The notes below the pieces were generated by a model. It did not search any database. It saw nothing but the letters and a program-made list of their open reading frames with translations, and was not told the origin of the DNA. Shown in pieces: positions 48,463-60,400 of a stretch of 64,000 bases of DNA; positions within the stretch are counted from its first letter, which is position 1; the number at the start of each line of letters is the position of its first letter. Both the position numbers and the translations under genes were made by a program. The stretch covers positions 55,847,007 to 55,911,006 of the forward strand of contig CM056732.1 of NCBI GenBank assembly GCA_029844215.1, read 5' to 3'. Source of the DNA: Przewalskia tangutica. Lineage: Eukaryota > Streptophyta > Magnoliopsida > Solanales > Solanaceae.

Positions 48463-48914
48463 TTTTAAAAGTATAAGTCTCTTGGCTATAAAAAGAATGA
48501 ATTTGTCTAAAACCATAAAGGGTTATAACGACTTTATGGGAAGTTAGTTATAACGGCTTTATGGAAGGTTAAGAGAGTTGTCTATTTTGATGGATAGGTA
48601 TGAGTTGCCTAGGTTGTGTAATTAAAAAGTTACTTAGTTCAAAGCCTTGAAATGAATTTCTAAAGGTGTAGTAACTTATTTGAAAAATAGACATGCCTTG
48701 ATACTACGGTGTAAGTATCTTGGGGTTTTATATAAAAATGAGTCTTTTGAAAAGAATGGGCGACATAGTACTTTGGCTTGTTTAAATGAGAATTATTCTA
48801 TTTGTGCATTGATAGTACGTTGGCTTGTTAAATGAGAATTATTCTATTTGTGCCTTGATAGTACTTTGGCTTGCTTAAATAAGGATTTCTCTTGGTTTAT
48901 GTAAAAAGGAAAGG
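48463..48914 (+). mobile_element. C-type LTR fragment (target of H and P2)
   Basis: Matches the reverse complement of about 29790-30080 in the C LTR. H inserted at its left edge (flank TTTTA) and P2 at its right edge (flank AAAGG). It also occurs at 55566-56019. Confidence 0.75.
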
Positions 48915-49435
48915 TGTTATACCCCGTAGTTCCAGGGTATGTATGTGAGGACGTACGTACGAGAATACGACAGAAATTTTGGAAAGAAAGAAAGATGTGA
49001 TTTTTCGACGGAAAAGTTTCCGGGTTTTGTGAAGGAAAAAAGTTCGTTGATGGGAATTGGATTCCCAGATTTGGTATTTGGACTTCTTGAATTATATTAG
49101 AATTTTGGGATTTTATTTTCGGAAATGGTCACGTGGGGCCCACGGGAGAAATTTACGGTTTTGTGGGGCCCACTTTGTTTTTGAGATTTTCGGTATTTTG
49201 GGTATTTTCGGAAGATGAAATATTTTGGACGAGTCGGGGGGCGACACGTGTCACCCCCATGTGGCACCTGGGCGGGTGGAGGGACAGTGGCTGGCACTTG
49301 TCCTCGGGCCGAAATGGCCATAACACTTGGAAGCTCATTTCGTTGGCCATGTGGTGTGGTGGGACCCACACACACATGGCCCAATCTTGACCACACACTT
49401 GCATTAATCTTGACCCTTGAATTCTCTATAAATAC
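48915..49435 (+). mobile_element. P2 5' LTR start, duplicated copy
   Basis: TGTTATACCCCG start, G-box 49243-49252, TATA box 49427-49433. It ends where a minus-strand LTR is inserted after AATAC (49431-49435). Confidence 0.88.
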
Positions 49436-50938
49436 TGTCACGACCCGTTCCGGGGCCCGTGACTGGTGCCTTACCCGGACACCCAAGTAGTCATACATCA
49501 GAGATATCAGCGGAAAATAAAACAAGACATGAAACAATATAAATGAGACACAGTTTCTGGGGAAAAGTTGCCATTCTGAAAATATATATAAATACCCACA
49601 ATGAGCGATTACATCCCAACTTTACAACAGACTACGCTTAAGAGTTTATAACAACAATGGCGGACAGGCCCCGCCATACCTGAATGCAAATACCTACAAC
49701 GACGCGGACCATACCAAAATGCTAAGCCTCCGAGAAACGGAGCTTTCCCAATGAAACGGTGATCCTAAGAACGGATCAGCAGGAGTACCTACTGCAGATG
49801 AACGCGGCCCGAAGACAATTCGATGTGCAATTGCAGTATGTGAAAGCGAAAGTACTTTAAATGAAATCAAAGTATTTAAAACCATTTGCAAATACAATTA
49901 GTTCAATTTGCACATAGTGCCATACCACAAACAAGAGCAATAATAGGTAAATTATAACAGGTCTTTCCTAGGCCGCGAATGATCGAAGCAAGGCCAATCG
50001 CCCATAGTATCATTATGCATGCCTAACCACGGACTCCCGCACCGCGATAGTCACACATAGACCCGCATGAGGTATTCCTCGCGTCGGGTAGCTAACCCGG
50101 TGCCTCCTCGGACTCCGCACCGCATAGTCTCAATAGACCGCATAGTCACACAAACCGCATAGGCATCCTCGCGTCGGGCTAAAGCACCGGAATGATCAAT
50201 CACGAACTCCGCACTCGCATAGTCACACAGACCGCATAGGCCGTATAGACCGCATCGAGGGTGGCAAGCCCTCGGTATAACAAGTCGGGGGTATGTGATA
50301 TAATATGATAATGATCCTAACGTTTAACAACGTAAGCACAACAAGAATAACATCACAAGACACTAACACCGTAGTATCATAACATGGGTACTTATCAAAC
50401 CAAAGGAAGGTATCACAAGGCTATTACACAAAACATAGACAAGCTAACCACGCAAGGTACTTTAATGTTTACGTTAGCAAAACCAAGTTCTAACTCCAAA
50501 GTACTACATACATTAATTCTTTAAGAGATCCATTTCTTTTATAAAGGTCACCCGATACGTAGTAATAGAGTGACTAACATTTTTAAGTAAACCGTAACAC
50601 TTTCCTTTTAAAATCAAGAAACAACATTCTTTTCTAAACGTTCAAGTTTGCCTAATTTCAATTACTCAAGTCTTTTATTTTAGAAAGGTTTCATAACTCA
50701 TAGACTTGATCATTTAAAACGTAATCTCTTTTTAAAACAAGTTGAGCAATATGCCTTAGGTGTGAGTAGGTTTATTCTCGTTTATAACAATCTTATTAAA
50801 GCAGCCATGATCTAGGAAATGTAATATCATTTTGTCTCATCTTAGCTTCTATGCAGATGGAGGTTTCTACTGGTTTTAATAATTCTTTATTAGTCAATAC
50901 ATTTCCCTTTATTAGCGCTGCTGTGGTTTGTTCGATAC
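49436..50938 (-). mobile_element. Minus-strand LTR, truncated by duplication junction
   Basis: TGTCACGACC start. Its array (50020-50290) and part of the coding-like block (50796-50938) are present, then it stops at the junction with unit 2. The complete version is 56524-59689. Confidence 0.88.
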
Positions 50939-51103
50939 TTATTTCCAGGAAGGTAGCCTTATCGGATAACCTGTGGTTTAATCTGTCGTTATTTTATTTT
51001 ATAAGTTTCATGTATGTTCCGCTGCTATTTCTCTGATGTATACCTGAACAGGGTGCCCAGGTAGGGCACCAGTCGCGGGCCCGGGGTCGGGTCGTGACAG
51101 GTA

Positions 51104-51574
51104 GATATACCCCTTCTGTACAATCTTCCTGGCCTTGAGGTAAGAAATAAACCTACCCCTCGGCGACACAGTGTTCCCCTCCCACTCAATAACCGGCTCC
51201 CCAGGAAACTGGAACCGTACCACTCTCTCCCTACAGTCTACATTGGCGTAGCAGGAAGCTAGCCAATCCATACCCATGATCACATCAAAATCAGTCATCT
51301 CCAACTCTATCAAGTCGGCTAGGGTCTGACGACTGCATATAGTCACTGGGCAAGCCCTATATACCCGCTCAGCTACCACCGAATCACCCACTGGCGTAGC
51401 TACCTCAAAGGGGTCTATGGACTCAGGCTCTACCCCTATCCTACTAGCAATAAGGGGATATATAAAGGACAAAGTAGAACCCGGATCTATCAAGGCATAC
51501 ACGTCACAACATGAAACTAATAAAGTACCTGTGACTACATCCGGTGACGCCTCCTGGTCCTGGCGGCTGGACAT
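51104..51574 (-). CDS. H retropepsin (protease), truncated, unit 2
   Basis: This is an aspartic protease that cuts the gag-pol polyprotein. The open frame starts at 51574 (MSSRQDQEASPDVVTG). The active-site motif is ALIDPGSTLSF (about residues 31-41), with the DPG form common in Del-type elements. The second hydrophobic motif FDVIMGMDWL is at about residues 93-102. The true pol sequence ends at the duplicated TSD copy (51099-51103). After it, the frame reads on into the solo-LTR end to 51008. In this unit no RT follows, so the fragment cannot be functional. Gag lies immediately upstream. Confidence 0.85.
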
Positions 51575-52842
51575 GGCATAAATGCGTTCGAGGACCGGCT
51601 GGAACTAGACCCTGCCACGACCTGCCGCGACCTGCTGGCCCATGAGCACCTTGCCTCGGGCGAGTAATCAGGGAGATGAAGACCGGCAAAGACCAGAGGC
51701 CGAGCCCTACCATCCTGCTGCCTGGTCGGACAGTTCCTCGAAATATGACCCTGCTGGCCACAAGTGTAACAAGCTCCGGAGGGATCACTACAGCTACCGA
51801 AATGGGATCTACCGCATCGGCCACACTGAGAGGAGGGTGGTCTCGACGGCTAGTATCCCCACGCCTCAAGTCCAAGCCCTTGGCCCGACACGCCCCGAAT
51901 ACTCGGCTGTCCTGAAGACGGTGTAGGAGTGCTCTGAGCTAGCGGTGGTGCAAATCTAGTCTGCTGCTGAAGCCGTCCGCCCTGAGAGCTATCAAAAGAC
52001 CCTGCCGTCCTGGCCTTCTGCTCGATGTCGACAACCCGCCGGCTCTACGCTCACATCCGGTCATAAGCTGCGTGCGGGCAATGTCCATGCCCTGCGGTGA
52101 AGTGCTACACCGAGCAAGCCTCGCCAAGTAGTCATCTAGCCGTGGCGTGGCGGTGCACTCGATCCTCCATGTCTACTACTAACGCAGGACATATCGAGCC
52201 AAGGAGTCGAATTCCACGTTGTACTCCGAATCGTGCGCCTGTCTCGATCAAAAATCGCCTCCGGCGTGCCTCCTCATCCGTGGCGGCAAGAAATGGTCAG
52301 GAATGCCTCGGAAGAACTCGTCCTATCTTGCTGAGGCGCATGCTCTCCCGGGACGCTCCACGAATCAAACCCGATCACGGTATCACGCACCGATGCGAAC
52401 CAGACCACCGACTCGGTCTCGAAGCCTTGATCACTCTCATGATCCGTATCGCCTTCGGATGAACTCCTGCGATCATCCTCGTGCCTCGACCAGAACTCGG
52501 TGGGCCGCAACTCAGAAAATCCCGTAGCCTCAAGCTATCCGATCGGGGGAGAACCACGGGTGCTCGAATCTGCTGCGTCCGCCTATCCTCGTCCGCCACG
52601 ATCACGGCTAGTAATCGCCATCTCCTGTAACCCATCTCCTGCTCCGGTGTGGGGAGGCGCAGGCAGTCTTGTGGTCTCGTGAGCCTCTGCTGCGACTCTA
52701 AACTCTGAAATTTGGTGGCGTCGTGGAACTCGCCGTCGTAGCACCACCTCTGTAAGGATCGGCTGTGCCTCGTGGCCTCTGTGTCCTACTAGCGCTCCTC
52801 AACCGCCTTGCCATACGGGCGGGTTGCCTTGGGTGGAGGCAT
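51575..52842 (-). pseudogene. H gag, unit 2, frameshifted
   Basis: Start ATG at 52842-52840 by comparison with unit 1. The nucleocapsid is clear at about 51850-51700: CGRCGRSHFGSC then CYTCGQQGHISRNC (CX2CX4HX4C), one module only, followed by PTRQQ. Upstream is an Arg/Ser/Gln-rich linker. The capsid part (52130-52700) is split between frames. Ordinary length (about 420 codons) is implied by the span. Confidence 0.75.
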
Positions 52843-53022
52843 AGGTACAAGAATGTGTTAGAAAGAGTCCAACTTATAACATAGCTCTAAGGCACGATCT
52901 CGAGTGAGAAGAATGGAAACCAATCCTAAATATCCTGCTGACCTCGATTATTGGTGTGGTGCACAACACACCGATAATCAAGACTTACTAGATACGGCTC
53001 AGACACTTTCCGAGGATTAATC

Positions 53023-53033
53023 GCTTGATACCA
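53023..53033 (-). other. H primer binding site, unit 2
   Basis: TGGTATCAAGC on the minus strand. One base of the CAG in the unit 1 site is missing. Confidence 0.85.
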
Positions 53034-53037
53034 CTTT

Positions 53038-55565
53038 TGTCACGACCGATCCTGCCCGTGGATCGTGCCTTACCCGGGCACCCAAGTAGATATACATCAG
53101 AGTAACCAGCGGAATATAAAAACAAAGACATGAGATAAAGAGTAAATAAGAGACAGTCTATCCAAGAAAAAGTTGTCTTTCGGCATGTATATATATATCA
53201 AGTCTGACAGTTACATCCCAAAATTTACAACAGGACTACAGACCTCTAAGAAAGTAAACGACTATGGGGGGGCGGGCCGCCATACCCGAATGTACATAAA
53301 GCTACAATGATAGCGGAGATCATACCAAAGATAAGCCTCCGAGAAACGGGGCTTTCCCAAAAGCAACGGTGATCCTAGGAGCGGGGATCAACAACAGAGT
53401 ACTCTACCACGGCATGAACGCACAGAAGGAGGTCAAGATAACAGTACCAAGTATGTGAAATCAGAAAGTAATCAAATGAAATCATAGCATTTTAAAACCA
53501 TTTCACAAATATGTACGAAACAACCCAATTTAATTGCACACAGTGCCACAGCATAAACAAGAGCAAAGTAGATGTAACATAACTGGTCTTTTATAGGCTG
53601 CTAATGATCGAAGCAAGGCCAATCGCCCATAGTATCATTATGCGAGCCTAATCCTGGACTACCGTAGTCCGCATAGGTCCCTCGGACCCGCATGAGGTAC
53701 TCCTCGCATCGGGGGTAGCTATCCCGCGGCATCAACCTGGACTCCCGCAGCCCGCATGGCCACACATGGACCGCATGAGGTATTCCTCGCATCGGCGTAA
53801 CACACCCGGAGTGATCATCCCGAACTCCCGCAGCCTTCGCATAGGTCACATGGACCCGCGTGAGGTATTCCTCGCGATCGGGGTAGCTAACCCGCTCGTA
53901 ACAAGTCGTGGGTAAGTGATATAATCATAAACACAACCAAATTCATCGTAATCAACATAAGCACAACAAGAAAAACCCCTTTACACAAACGTCACAAGAT
54001 ACTAACACACGTAGCATCATAACATGTCTACTTATCAAACCAACTTACCATACCTTCAGAAATCATTACAAGGCTTTTATAAACAATTAAGTAAACTGTT
54101 TCCTCTTATCTTTCTCAAGTCGTTATACCTAACTTCCCATAAATCTAGTATAACACTTAAGCTTTTTTAAAACCAAGTATTACTTTTCTTTCAAAAATGA
54201 TTCGTAACTCTTTTGAAATACTTCAAGATTCTTATTATTTAAAACTCAAGTCAAAAGACATCAAAGTAAAACCAAATTTAGTTAACACACGTACGCTTCA
54301 CTGCGTACTATATATATATTTCAAAATATCATGCTCGAGGATAGGAAGAATCACATACCTCCTACTCAATCCACCGCCAAGTCGAATATGTCGCGAGTAT
54401 CAACCTATAATAGTCAAATACGTCTATCAACGTCTAGACTACTTCAGAGAATATTCTAAGCGAAGGTTCTTTATTCTACGGAAAATTGGGCGAGACTTCC
54501 CTGCCGTAAAACTACACAAGTCTCAGAATACAAATTCGATGTAATTCTGATTCAATTATCTTCTTTAACATCCTTCTATATATCTTATACTTAATTCTAA
54601 ACTACTACAATATGTAATCTCCAATTACAATAGAAGGACAAAGATTATTACCTCGATAAGCCCAAAATTATCCAAGATTATATGTCGATCCTGAGCAACG
54701 TTTAGCTCCTATTCTGTACGCTCCAATTCGCTCCAAGAAACCCTTAGAAGTTTCTAAACAACTTCTCCTAATACTTCAACCAACTATGAAGATTTTCCTG
54801 TGGTTTCGTTTTGTGACTAAAGGAAATAAAGTAGTATTTCTGCTCTTAGTATAGAGGTAACTTTGGAATACAACAAGGGATTTTTGGCTAAGGTATTTGG
54901 GATAGTAACAATACTTGAAGAAATTTTCTACCAAGGGGGGGGGGGGGTTGTTTCGGACGAGAACCACTAAAAGGGGGGAGGGTGTTTTGGACGAGACTTA
55001 CAACAAGGGGAAGGATTTTTTGAGACTTGGAAATTGTTAAGTGGATGAAGAAGTCTTGCAACTTAAGGGGGTATTTATAGGACATTCAAGGGTCAAGATT
55101 AAAGCATGTGTATGGTGGAGATTTGGTTTCTTGTGTGAGTGGAGTCTTCCAACCAAGTGTCCACCACAACTTTGGGACATATGTCCACCACAACTTTGGG
55201 ACATATGTCCACCACAAAAATGAGACATGTGGCTAGCCACTTGCTCCAAAAAAAACGTCCAAGCACCTCCCACTTGCCCCACAAAATATCTTGCAAGACT
55301 TGACTTCTTGACTTGGCCACTTGCCCACAATTTTTCGTCCAACATGCCACCTAAGGGTGACACATGTCGCCCTCCTATTGGTCCAAAATATTTCATCTCT
55401 CGGAAAAATCCGTAATTGGTTAAAATATTAAAAGCGTAAAATTTCCTTCGCAAGGTTCGGAATCTTTTCCGTTGGAAGTTCACAATTTCATCCTTAACCT
55501 AATTAGGGCTTATACATTTGTACGTACGTCCTCACATACATACTCTGGAACTACGGGGTATAACA
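53038..55565 (-). mobile_element. H 5' LTR, unit 2
   Basis: TGTCACGACC to CGGGGTATAACA, a copy of 45949-48462. The stretch 54290-54550 differs from it at many CAG/CTG/CGG sites, whereas 54560-54780 is nearly unchanged. Confidence 0.92.
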
Positions 55566-56019
55566 TTTTAAAAGTATAAGTCTCTTGGCTATAAAAAGAA
55601 TGAATTTGTCTAAAACCATAAAGGGTTATAACGGCTTTATGGGAAGTTAGTTATAACGGCTTTATGGAAGGTTAAGAGAGTTGTCTATTTTGATGGATAG
55701 GTATGAGTTGCCTAGGTTGTGTAATTAAAAAGTTACTTAGTTCAAAGCCTTGAAATGAATTTCTAAAGGTGTAGTAACTTATTTGAAAAATAGACATGCC
55801 TTGATACTACGGGTGTAAGTATCTTGGGGTTTTATATAAAAATGAGTCTTTTGAAAAGAATGGACGTACATAGTACTTTGGCTTGTTTAAATGAGAATTA
55901 TTCTATTTGTGCATTGATAGTACGTTGGCTTGTTAAATGAGAATTATTCTATTTGTGCCTTGATAGTACTTTGGCTTGCTTAAATAAGGATTTCTCTTGG
56001 TTTATGTAAAAAGGAAAGG
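55566..56019 (+). mobile_element. C-type LTR fragment, unit 2
   Basis: Copy of 48463-48914, and the immediate left flank of P2 (AAAGG at 56015-56019). Confidence 0.75.
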
Positions 56020-56523
56020 TGTTATACCCCGTAGTTCCAGGGTATGTATGTGAGGACGTACGTACGAGAATACGACAGAAATTTTGGAAAGAAAGAAAGA
56101 TGTGATTTTTCGACGGAAAAGTTTCCGGGTTTTGTGAAGGAAAAAAGTTCGTTGATGGGAATTGGATTCCCAGATTTGGTATTTGGACTTCTTGAATTAT
56201 ATTAGAATTTTGGGATTTTATTTTCGGAAATGGTCACGTGGGGCCACGGAGAAATTCTGATTTTGTAGGCCCACTTTGTTTTTGAGATTTTCGGTATTTT
56301 GGGTATTTTCTAAGATGAAATATTTTGGGCGAGTCGGGGCGACACGTGTCACCCCATGTGGCACCTTGGCGGGTGGAGGACAGTGGCTGGCTTGTCATCC
56401 CTTGGCCAAATGGCCATAACACTTAAGCTCATTTCGTTGGCCATGTGGTGTGGTGGGACCCACACATGGCCCAATCTTGACCACACACTTGCATTAATCT
56501 TGACCCTTGAATTCTCTATAAAT

Positions 56524-59500
56524 CATCACGACGTTCGGGGCGTGGTAGTGCCTTACCGGACACCCAGTAGTCATACATCGAGATATCGTGGAAAATAAAA
56601 CAAGACATGAAACAATATACATGAGACACACTTTCTGGGGAAAAGTTGCCTTTCGGCATATATATATAAATACCCAAAATGAACAGTTACATCCCAACTT
56701 TACAACAGGACTACAGACCTGCAGAGTTTATAACAACAATGGCGGGGCCCGCCATACCCTGAATGCAAATACCTACAACGACAGGGACCATACCAAAATG
56801 CTAAGCCTCGGAGAAAGCGGAGCTTTCCCAACGCTGAAACGGTGATCCTAATAACGGATCAACGGTAGGAGTACTCTACTGCGGCGTGAAACGCGGCCCG
56901 AAAGGAGGTCAAGATAACAGTACCAAGTATGTGAAATCAGAAAGTACTTTAAATGAAATCAAAGTATTTAAAACCATTTGCAAATACAATTAGTTCAATT
57001 TGCACATAGTGCCATATCACAAACAAGAGCAATAATAGGTAAATTGTAGCAGTCTTTCCTAGGCGCGAATGATCGAAGCAAGGCCAATCGCCCATAGTAT
57101 CATTATGCATGCCTAACCACGACTCGCAATCCGCATAGGTCACACATAGACCCGCATGAGGTATTCCTCGCGACGGGGTAGCTAACCCTGCACCCTCCTC
57201 GACTCCGCGATCCGCATAGTCTCGATAGACCGCGTAGTCACGCATCGCATGGCATCCCCGCGTCGGGCTAAAGCACCGGAATGATCAATCACGGAACTCC
57301 GCAGCTCGCATAGTCACGCACCGCATAGCCGTGTATAGACCCGCATCAAGGGTGGCAAGCCCTCGGTATAACAAGTCAAGGGGGTATGTGATATAATAAC
57401 AGTACAACAGTCCTAACGTTTAACAACGTAAGCACAACAAGAATAACATCACAAGACACTAACACCCGTAGTATCATAACATGGGTACTTATCAAACCAG
57501 CAGGAAGGTATCACAAGGCTATTACCAGCAAAACATAGACAAGCTAACCACACAAGGTACTTTAATGTTTACGTTAGCAAAACCAAGTTCTAACTCCAAA
57601 GTACTACATACATTAATTCTTTAAGAGATCCATTTCTTTTATAAAGGTCACCCGATACCCGTAGTAATAGAGTGACTAACATTTTTAAGTAAACCAGAAC
57701 ACTTTCCTTTTTAAAATCAAGAAACAACATTCTTTTCTAAACGTTCAAGTTTGCCTAATTTCAATTACTCAAGTCTTTTATTTTAGAAAGGTTTCATAAC
57801 TCATAGACTTGATCATTTAAAACGTAATCTCTTTTTAAAACAAGTTGAGCAATATGCCTTAGGTGTGAGTAGGTTTATTCTCGTTTATAACAATCTTATT
57901 AAAGCAGCCATGATCTAGGAAATGTAATATCATTTTGTCTCATCTTAGCTTCTATGCAGATGGAGGTTTCTACTGGTTTTAATAATTCTTTATTAGTCAA
58001 TACATTTCCCTTTATTAGCGCTGCTGTGGTTTGTTCGATACTTATTCTCATTTCGATCAGAAACATTATTCCTTTTACAAACCAAGTACTCATTACTCAC
58101 GAATGAGGTTTCACACAAAAACTCATATTAATTTATTTAAGTCAAGTCTCTTATCTTTTAAGATCAAGTCTCTTAACATCTAAAATTAATAAACCATTCT
58201 TTTTATCACTCTTAAGTCGTTATACCTAACTTCCCATAAAGCTAGTATAACTTCTTAAGCTTTCTAAAACCAAGCATTACTCTTCTTTCAATAAGGTTTC
58301 TTATTTCTCTTGAACTACTTCAAGATTTTTATTATTCAGGCTTAAGTCAAAAGACATTGCCGTAAAACTATGTTCAGTTAACACACGTACGTCTACCGTA
58401 CTATATATATATTCTTTTAAAATATCATGCTCAAGAGTATAGGAAGAATCACATACCTTCTCGGCGAAATCCACCTGCCAAGTCGAATATGTCGCGCGCA
58501 GAGAATCAACCTATAATAGTCAAATACGTCTATCAACGTCTAGACCATTACTCAGAAATTCTAATCGGAGGGTTCTCTATTCTACGGAAAATTGGGCAGC
58601 ACTTCCCTACCCGCCAAGCTACTCAAGTCTACTGTAAATACAGTCCTATGTAAGTACAGTTCAATTCTATTCTTTAATACCCTTCTAAGTATCTTATACT
58701 CAAGTCTTAACTATTCCTACATGTAATATCCAATTACAATAGAAGGACAAGAGTATTTACCTCGATAAGCCCAAAATTATCCAAGTTAATGTCGATCCTG
58801 AGCAACGTTTAGCTCCTACTCCGAGTGCTCCAATTCGCTCCAAGAAACCCTTAGAAGTTCTACCCAACTTCTACTTAATACTTCAACTACTTATGAAGAT
58901 TTTTCCAAAGGGTTTCGTTTTTTGGCTAAAGGAAAGTATAGTAGTATTTTCCGGGTTTTTCGTATAAATTACTTGGAAATACTACAAAGGTTTTGGGCTA
59001 GAGTATTTTGGCATTATAACGATACTTGGAGAAGTATTTCTCAACCAAGGGGGGGGGGTGTTTCACGAGAACAACACTCAAGAGAGGGGGGTAGGTTTCG
59101 GCTAGCACCCCTAGGAGGGGGGGTACTTTCGGCCAAGGGGGAGGGGGCTCTCGGCCAAGGGGCCTCACAAAGGGGGGGAGGGGTAGGCTTGGACGAGACA
59201 CTACACTAAGGGGGAGAGAGCTTTCAAGACTTAGAAATTATTTTAGGATGAAGAAGTCTTCAAGTTAGGGGAGTATTTATAGGCCAACCAATGGCCAACC
59301 AATGGCCAAGATGAAGCCAAGTGCAAGGCAAGTGTAGGGTGAGGATTCACCCAAGTGCCCTTATCCATCTACTACACACAAATATCCTACCAACTCCTTG
59401 ACAAAACAAGCCACACTTTCGTCCCCTTTACCGCCCAAACATCCCCCAATTAGAGGGTGAAAAGTGTCGCCCTCTCGTTGTTCCAAAATGTTTCGTCTCT

Positions 59501-59689
59501 CGGAAAAATTCCCAAAAATAATAAATGACATAGCCGGAATTTTCCCTTCGCAAAGTTTGGAAAACGTTTAGTCGGAAAACGATTCTTTTTGGTAGTTGTG
59601 AACAAAATTTTCGGCCCTTGCCTACTTTAAGGCTTAAACTTTTATACGTATGCCCTCACGTACATACTCTGGAAATACGGGGTATAACA
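56524..59689 (-). mobile_element. Solo LTR (3.17 kb) inserted at the P2 TATA box, TSD AATAC
   Basis: The left end is damaged here (compare the clean TGTCACGACC at 49436). The right end is CGGGGTATAACA at 59689, followed by AATAC (59690-59694), matching AATAC at 49431-49435 in the duplicate. It contains the GC array (57110-57370), the coding-like block (57899-58070) and G-rich runs (59050-59215). Confidence 0.88.
57899..58070 (-). other. Conserved coding-like block inside LTR (copy 5)
   Basis: Minus-strand open frame 58093-57899 (64 codons) containing KPVETSICIEAKMRQ and ending ITFPRSWLL before a stop. Copy 4 is at 50796-50938 in the duplicated unit. Confidence 0.5.
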
Positions 59690-60400
59690 AATACCCCCCC
59701 TAAGTGCAAGACAAATTTCATTCCACACTTAAGCTTTCCAAGGCAAAATACTTCTTCCCTTTAGCTTGCTTTCGTCCACCTCTCCCCACTTGTGTAGAAA
59801 TACTTCATGTATTATTGTATAAATCCCAAATACCTTAGCCTAGTATCCCTAGTTGTATTCCAAAGTTATTTCAATACTAGGAGCCCGGAAATACCACTTT
59901 ATTCCAATAGTCGCAAAGTGAAAACCTAGAAAAATCTTCATAGCTTGGTTGAAGTGTTAAGAGAAGTTGTTTAGAAACTTCTAAGGGTTGCTTGGAGCGG
60001 GTTGGAGCGTCGGGAATTGGAGCTAAACGTTGCTCAGGATCGACTTATAATCTTGGATAATTTTGGGCTTATCGAGGTAATGATCTGTGTCCCCCTATTG
60101 TAATTGGATATTACATATTGTAGTAGTTTAGAATTGAGTATAAGATATATTGGAAGGATGATTATAAAGGATTGAACTGTATTTACATTGGACTGTATTT
60201 ACAGTAGACTTGTGTAGTATTATTGTTAGGCAGAATTGTACCCGTCCGGTTAGACGTGTAATCCCCTTGGAGTTGTTGGCTTGGTAGCAGGCCTTGTTAG
60301 GGGGAGGTTATTTATGTGATTGCGGGGGGGGAGGTGCTGCCGAATTTTCCGTAGAATAGGGAACTGTTTACTTAGAATATGCTACGAAGAGAACTAGAAG

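Larger units (their letters stand above)
43881..50938. repeat. Tandem duplication, unit 1 (7.06 kb)
   Basis: Collinear with 50939-58041. It contains the solo-LTR end, H protease-gag, H 5' LTR, a C-type LTR piece, the start of the P2 5' LTR and the first half of a minus-strand LTR. The junction at 50938/50939 joins the middle of that minus-strand LTR to the end of the solo LTR. TTATT is shared at both breakpoints (43881-43885 and 58042-58046). Confidence 0.9.
50939..58041. repeat. Tandem duplication, unit 2 (7.10 kb)
   Basis: Collinear copy of 43881-50938. At its right end the minus-strand LTR simply continues, so unit 2 has the original right boundary and unit 1 the original left boundary. 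The differences between units are mostly 1-4-bp losses at CAG/CTG/CCG/CGG sites. Confidence 0.9.

Noticed and set aside
57899..58093. Assignment of the coding-like LTR block to an endogenous pararetrovirus or a named host gene
   Set aside because: No diagnostic motif is present and I cannot search; the source is left open.
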